From the NCBI GenBank assembly GCA_964419445.1, contig CAYQPE010000020.1, positions 1-23,048 on the forward strand: a DNA stretch of 23,048 nucleotides. The letters run 5' to 3'. Every line of letters begins with the position of its first letter. Position 1 is the first letter of the stretch. The translations under genes and the position numbers were made by a program. Of the stretch, positions 22,690 through 23,048 are shown in pieces. Source of the stretch: JABHHG01 sp964419445. GTDB lineage: Bacteria; Fidelibacterota; Marinisomatia; SCGC-AAA003-L08; D37C17. The notes below the pieces were generated by a model. It did not search any database, was not told the DNA's origin, and saw nothing but the letters and a program-made list of their open reading frames with translations.

Positions 22690-23048
22690 ATGGATATATC
22701 AGTTATATTTGAGATTTATGATATCAAAATCATTGGTGATGAAGGTCAAGTGCTTGTTACACGGTGTACTACTGAGTTTAGAGGTGGTGGATATCAGGTA
22801 GATGAAGATGGTTTACTTATTTTTAATCAAACACTTATTGAAAATGATTCAATTGAAGGAGACAAATTTCAGTATGTATTAGAAAAGAATATTGCATCAG
22901 TTATTAATGTTGAGAAAAAACTTAGCAAAGTTAAGTCTATTCTTGATAAAAAGGGGCCCGACATTAAGTTCGAACGTCAAGTAATATTCCTTGATAAAGT
23001 TAAATCAAATCTCATTTCGTGGTTCTTAGATAATGATAATGAATATCC
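22690..23048 (+). CDS. Hypothetical protein, 3' end outside the window
   Basis: An open frame from ATG 22690 runs without a stop to the end of the window (119 complete codons). GGAA lies about nine bases upstream, a weak ribosome site. The product is charged and soluble: a beta-rich start (MDISVIFEIYDIKIIGDEG), a GGGYQVDEDG turn, then a Lys-rich helical stretch (VEKKLSKVKSILDKK). No known domain is recognised. The open length and sensible composition support a real gene. It is divergent from the short radC gene across a 191-base gap that holds an imperfect hairpin (CATACACC at 22611-22618 with GGTGGGTATG at 22631-22640) but no other recognisable feature. Confidence 0.65.
   Translation, partial: MDISVIFEIYDIKIIGDEGQVLVTRCTTEFRGGGYQVDEDGLLIFNQTLIENDSIEGDKFQYVLEKNIASVINVEKKLSKVKSILDKKGPDIKFERQVIFLDKVKSNLISWFLDNDNEY

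Overview
The window is a chromosomal segment of an AT-rich, Gram-negative marine-type bacterium of the Fibrobacterota-Chlorobiota-Bacteroidota (FCB) supergroup. Candidatus Marinimicrobia (SAR406 / Neomarinimicrobiota) is the best guess. The support is a gingipain-like C25 peptidase with a type IX secretion (T9SS) C-terminal sorting domain, dockerin repeats on two secreted proteins, a disulphide-rich insert of a kind I associate with Marinimicrobia, a plug-and-barrel outer-membrane protein of the Bacteroidota-like family, and a patatin-BamA fusion. The taxonomic call rests on gene content and my recollection of families; no marker gene or rRNA is present.

Layout. (1) 1-2100, minus strand: a PLP trans-sulfuration enzyme and a short-chain dehydrogenase. 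(2) 2243-7268, plus strand: a tightly packed run of eight genes, namely GlpE-like rhodanese, an unknown protein, a TIGR02206/YwaF membrane protein, a MAPEG membrane protein, a 62-aa protein, a DUF423 membrane protein, an iodotyrosine-deiodinase-like nitroreductase and a large TPR protein. Several neighbours overlap or abut, so most are probably co-transcribed. (3) 7359-8334, plus: a Lys/Ala-rich histone-H1-like protein with a strong terminator, then an isoprenylcysteine-methyltransferase-like membrane enzyme. (4) 8331-15828, minus: three exported proteins, namely the patatin/BamA fusion, the 1384-aa C25 peptidase and a DUF1028-dockerin protein. (5) 15938-18496, plus: the outer-membrane receptor-like protein, ending in a shared bidirectional terminator. 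(6) 18529-20832, minus: a DUF4442 hotdog protein, a Cys/His-rich putative lipoprotein, an unknown exported 360-aa protein and a Cys-rich two-helix membrane protein. (7) 20961-21653, plus: a second YwaF-family protein. (8) 21733-23048: a heptanucleotide tandem repeat directly upstream of tRNA-Arg(TCG), a terminator, a short RadC/JAMM protein, and the start of an unrecognised gene that leaves the window. A short RadC beside a tRNA is the sort of arrangement found at genomic-island edges, but no integrase or repeated tRNA end is visible here.

The themes are envelope and secretion (regions 4-6) and small redox or membrane enzymes (region 2). I found no complete defence system, CRISPR array or transposase. 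The most interesting unexplained items are the four-fold CG-x3-G-x3-CC repeat protein and its Cys-rich neighbours, the FN3 domain split by a Cys-rich insert in the peptidase, the dockerins without a visible cohesin, the missing canonical start of the first YwaF gene, and the phased heptamers ahead of the tRNA.
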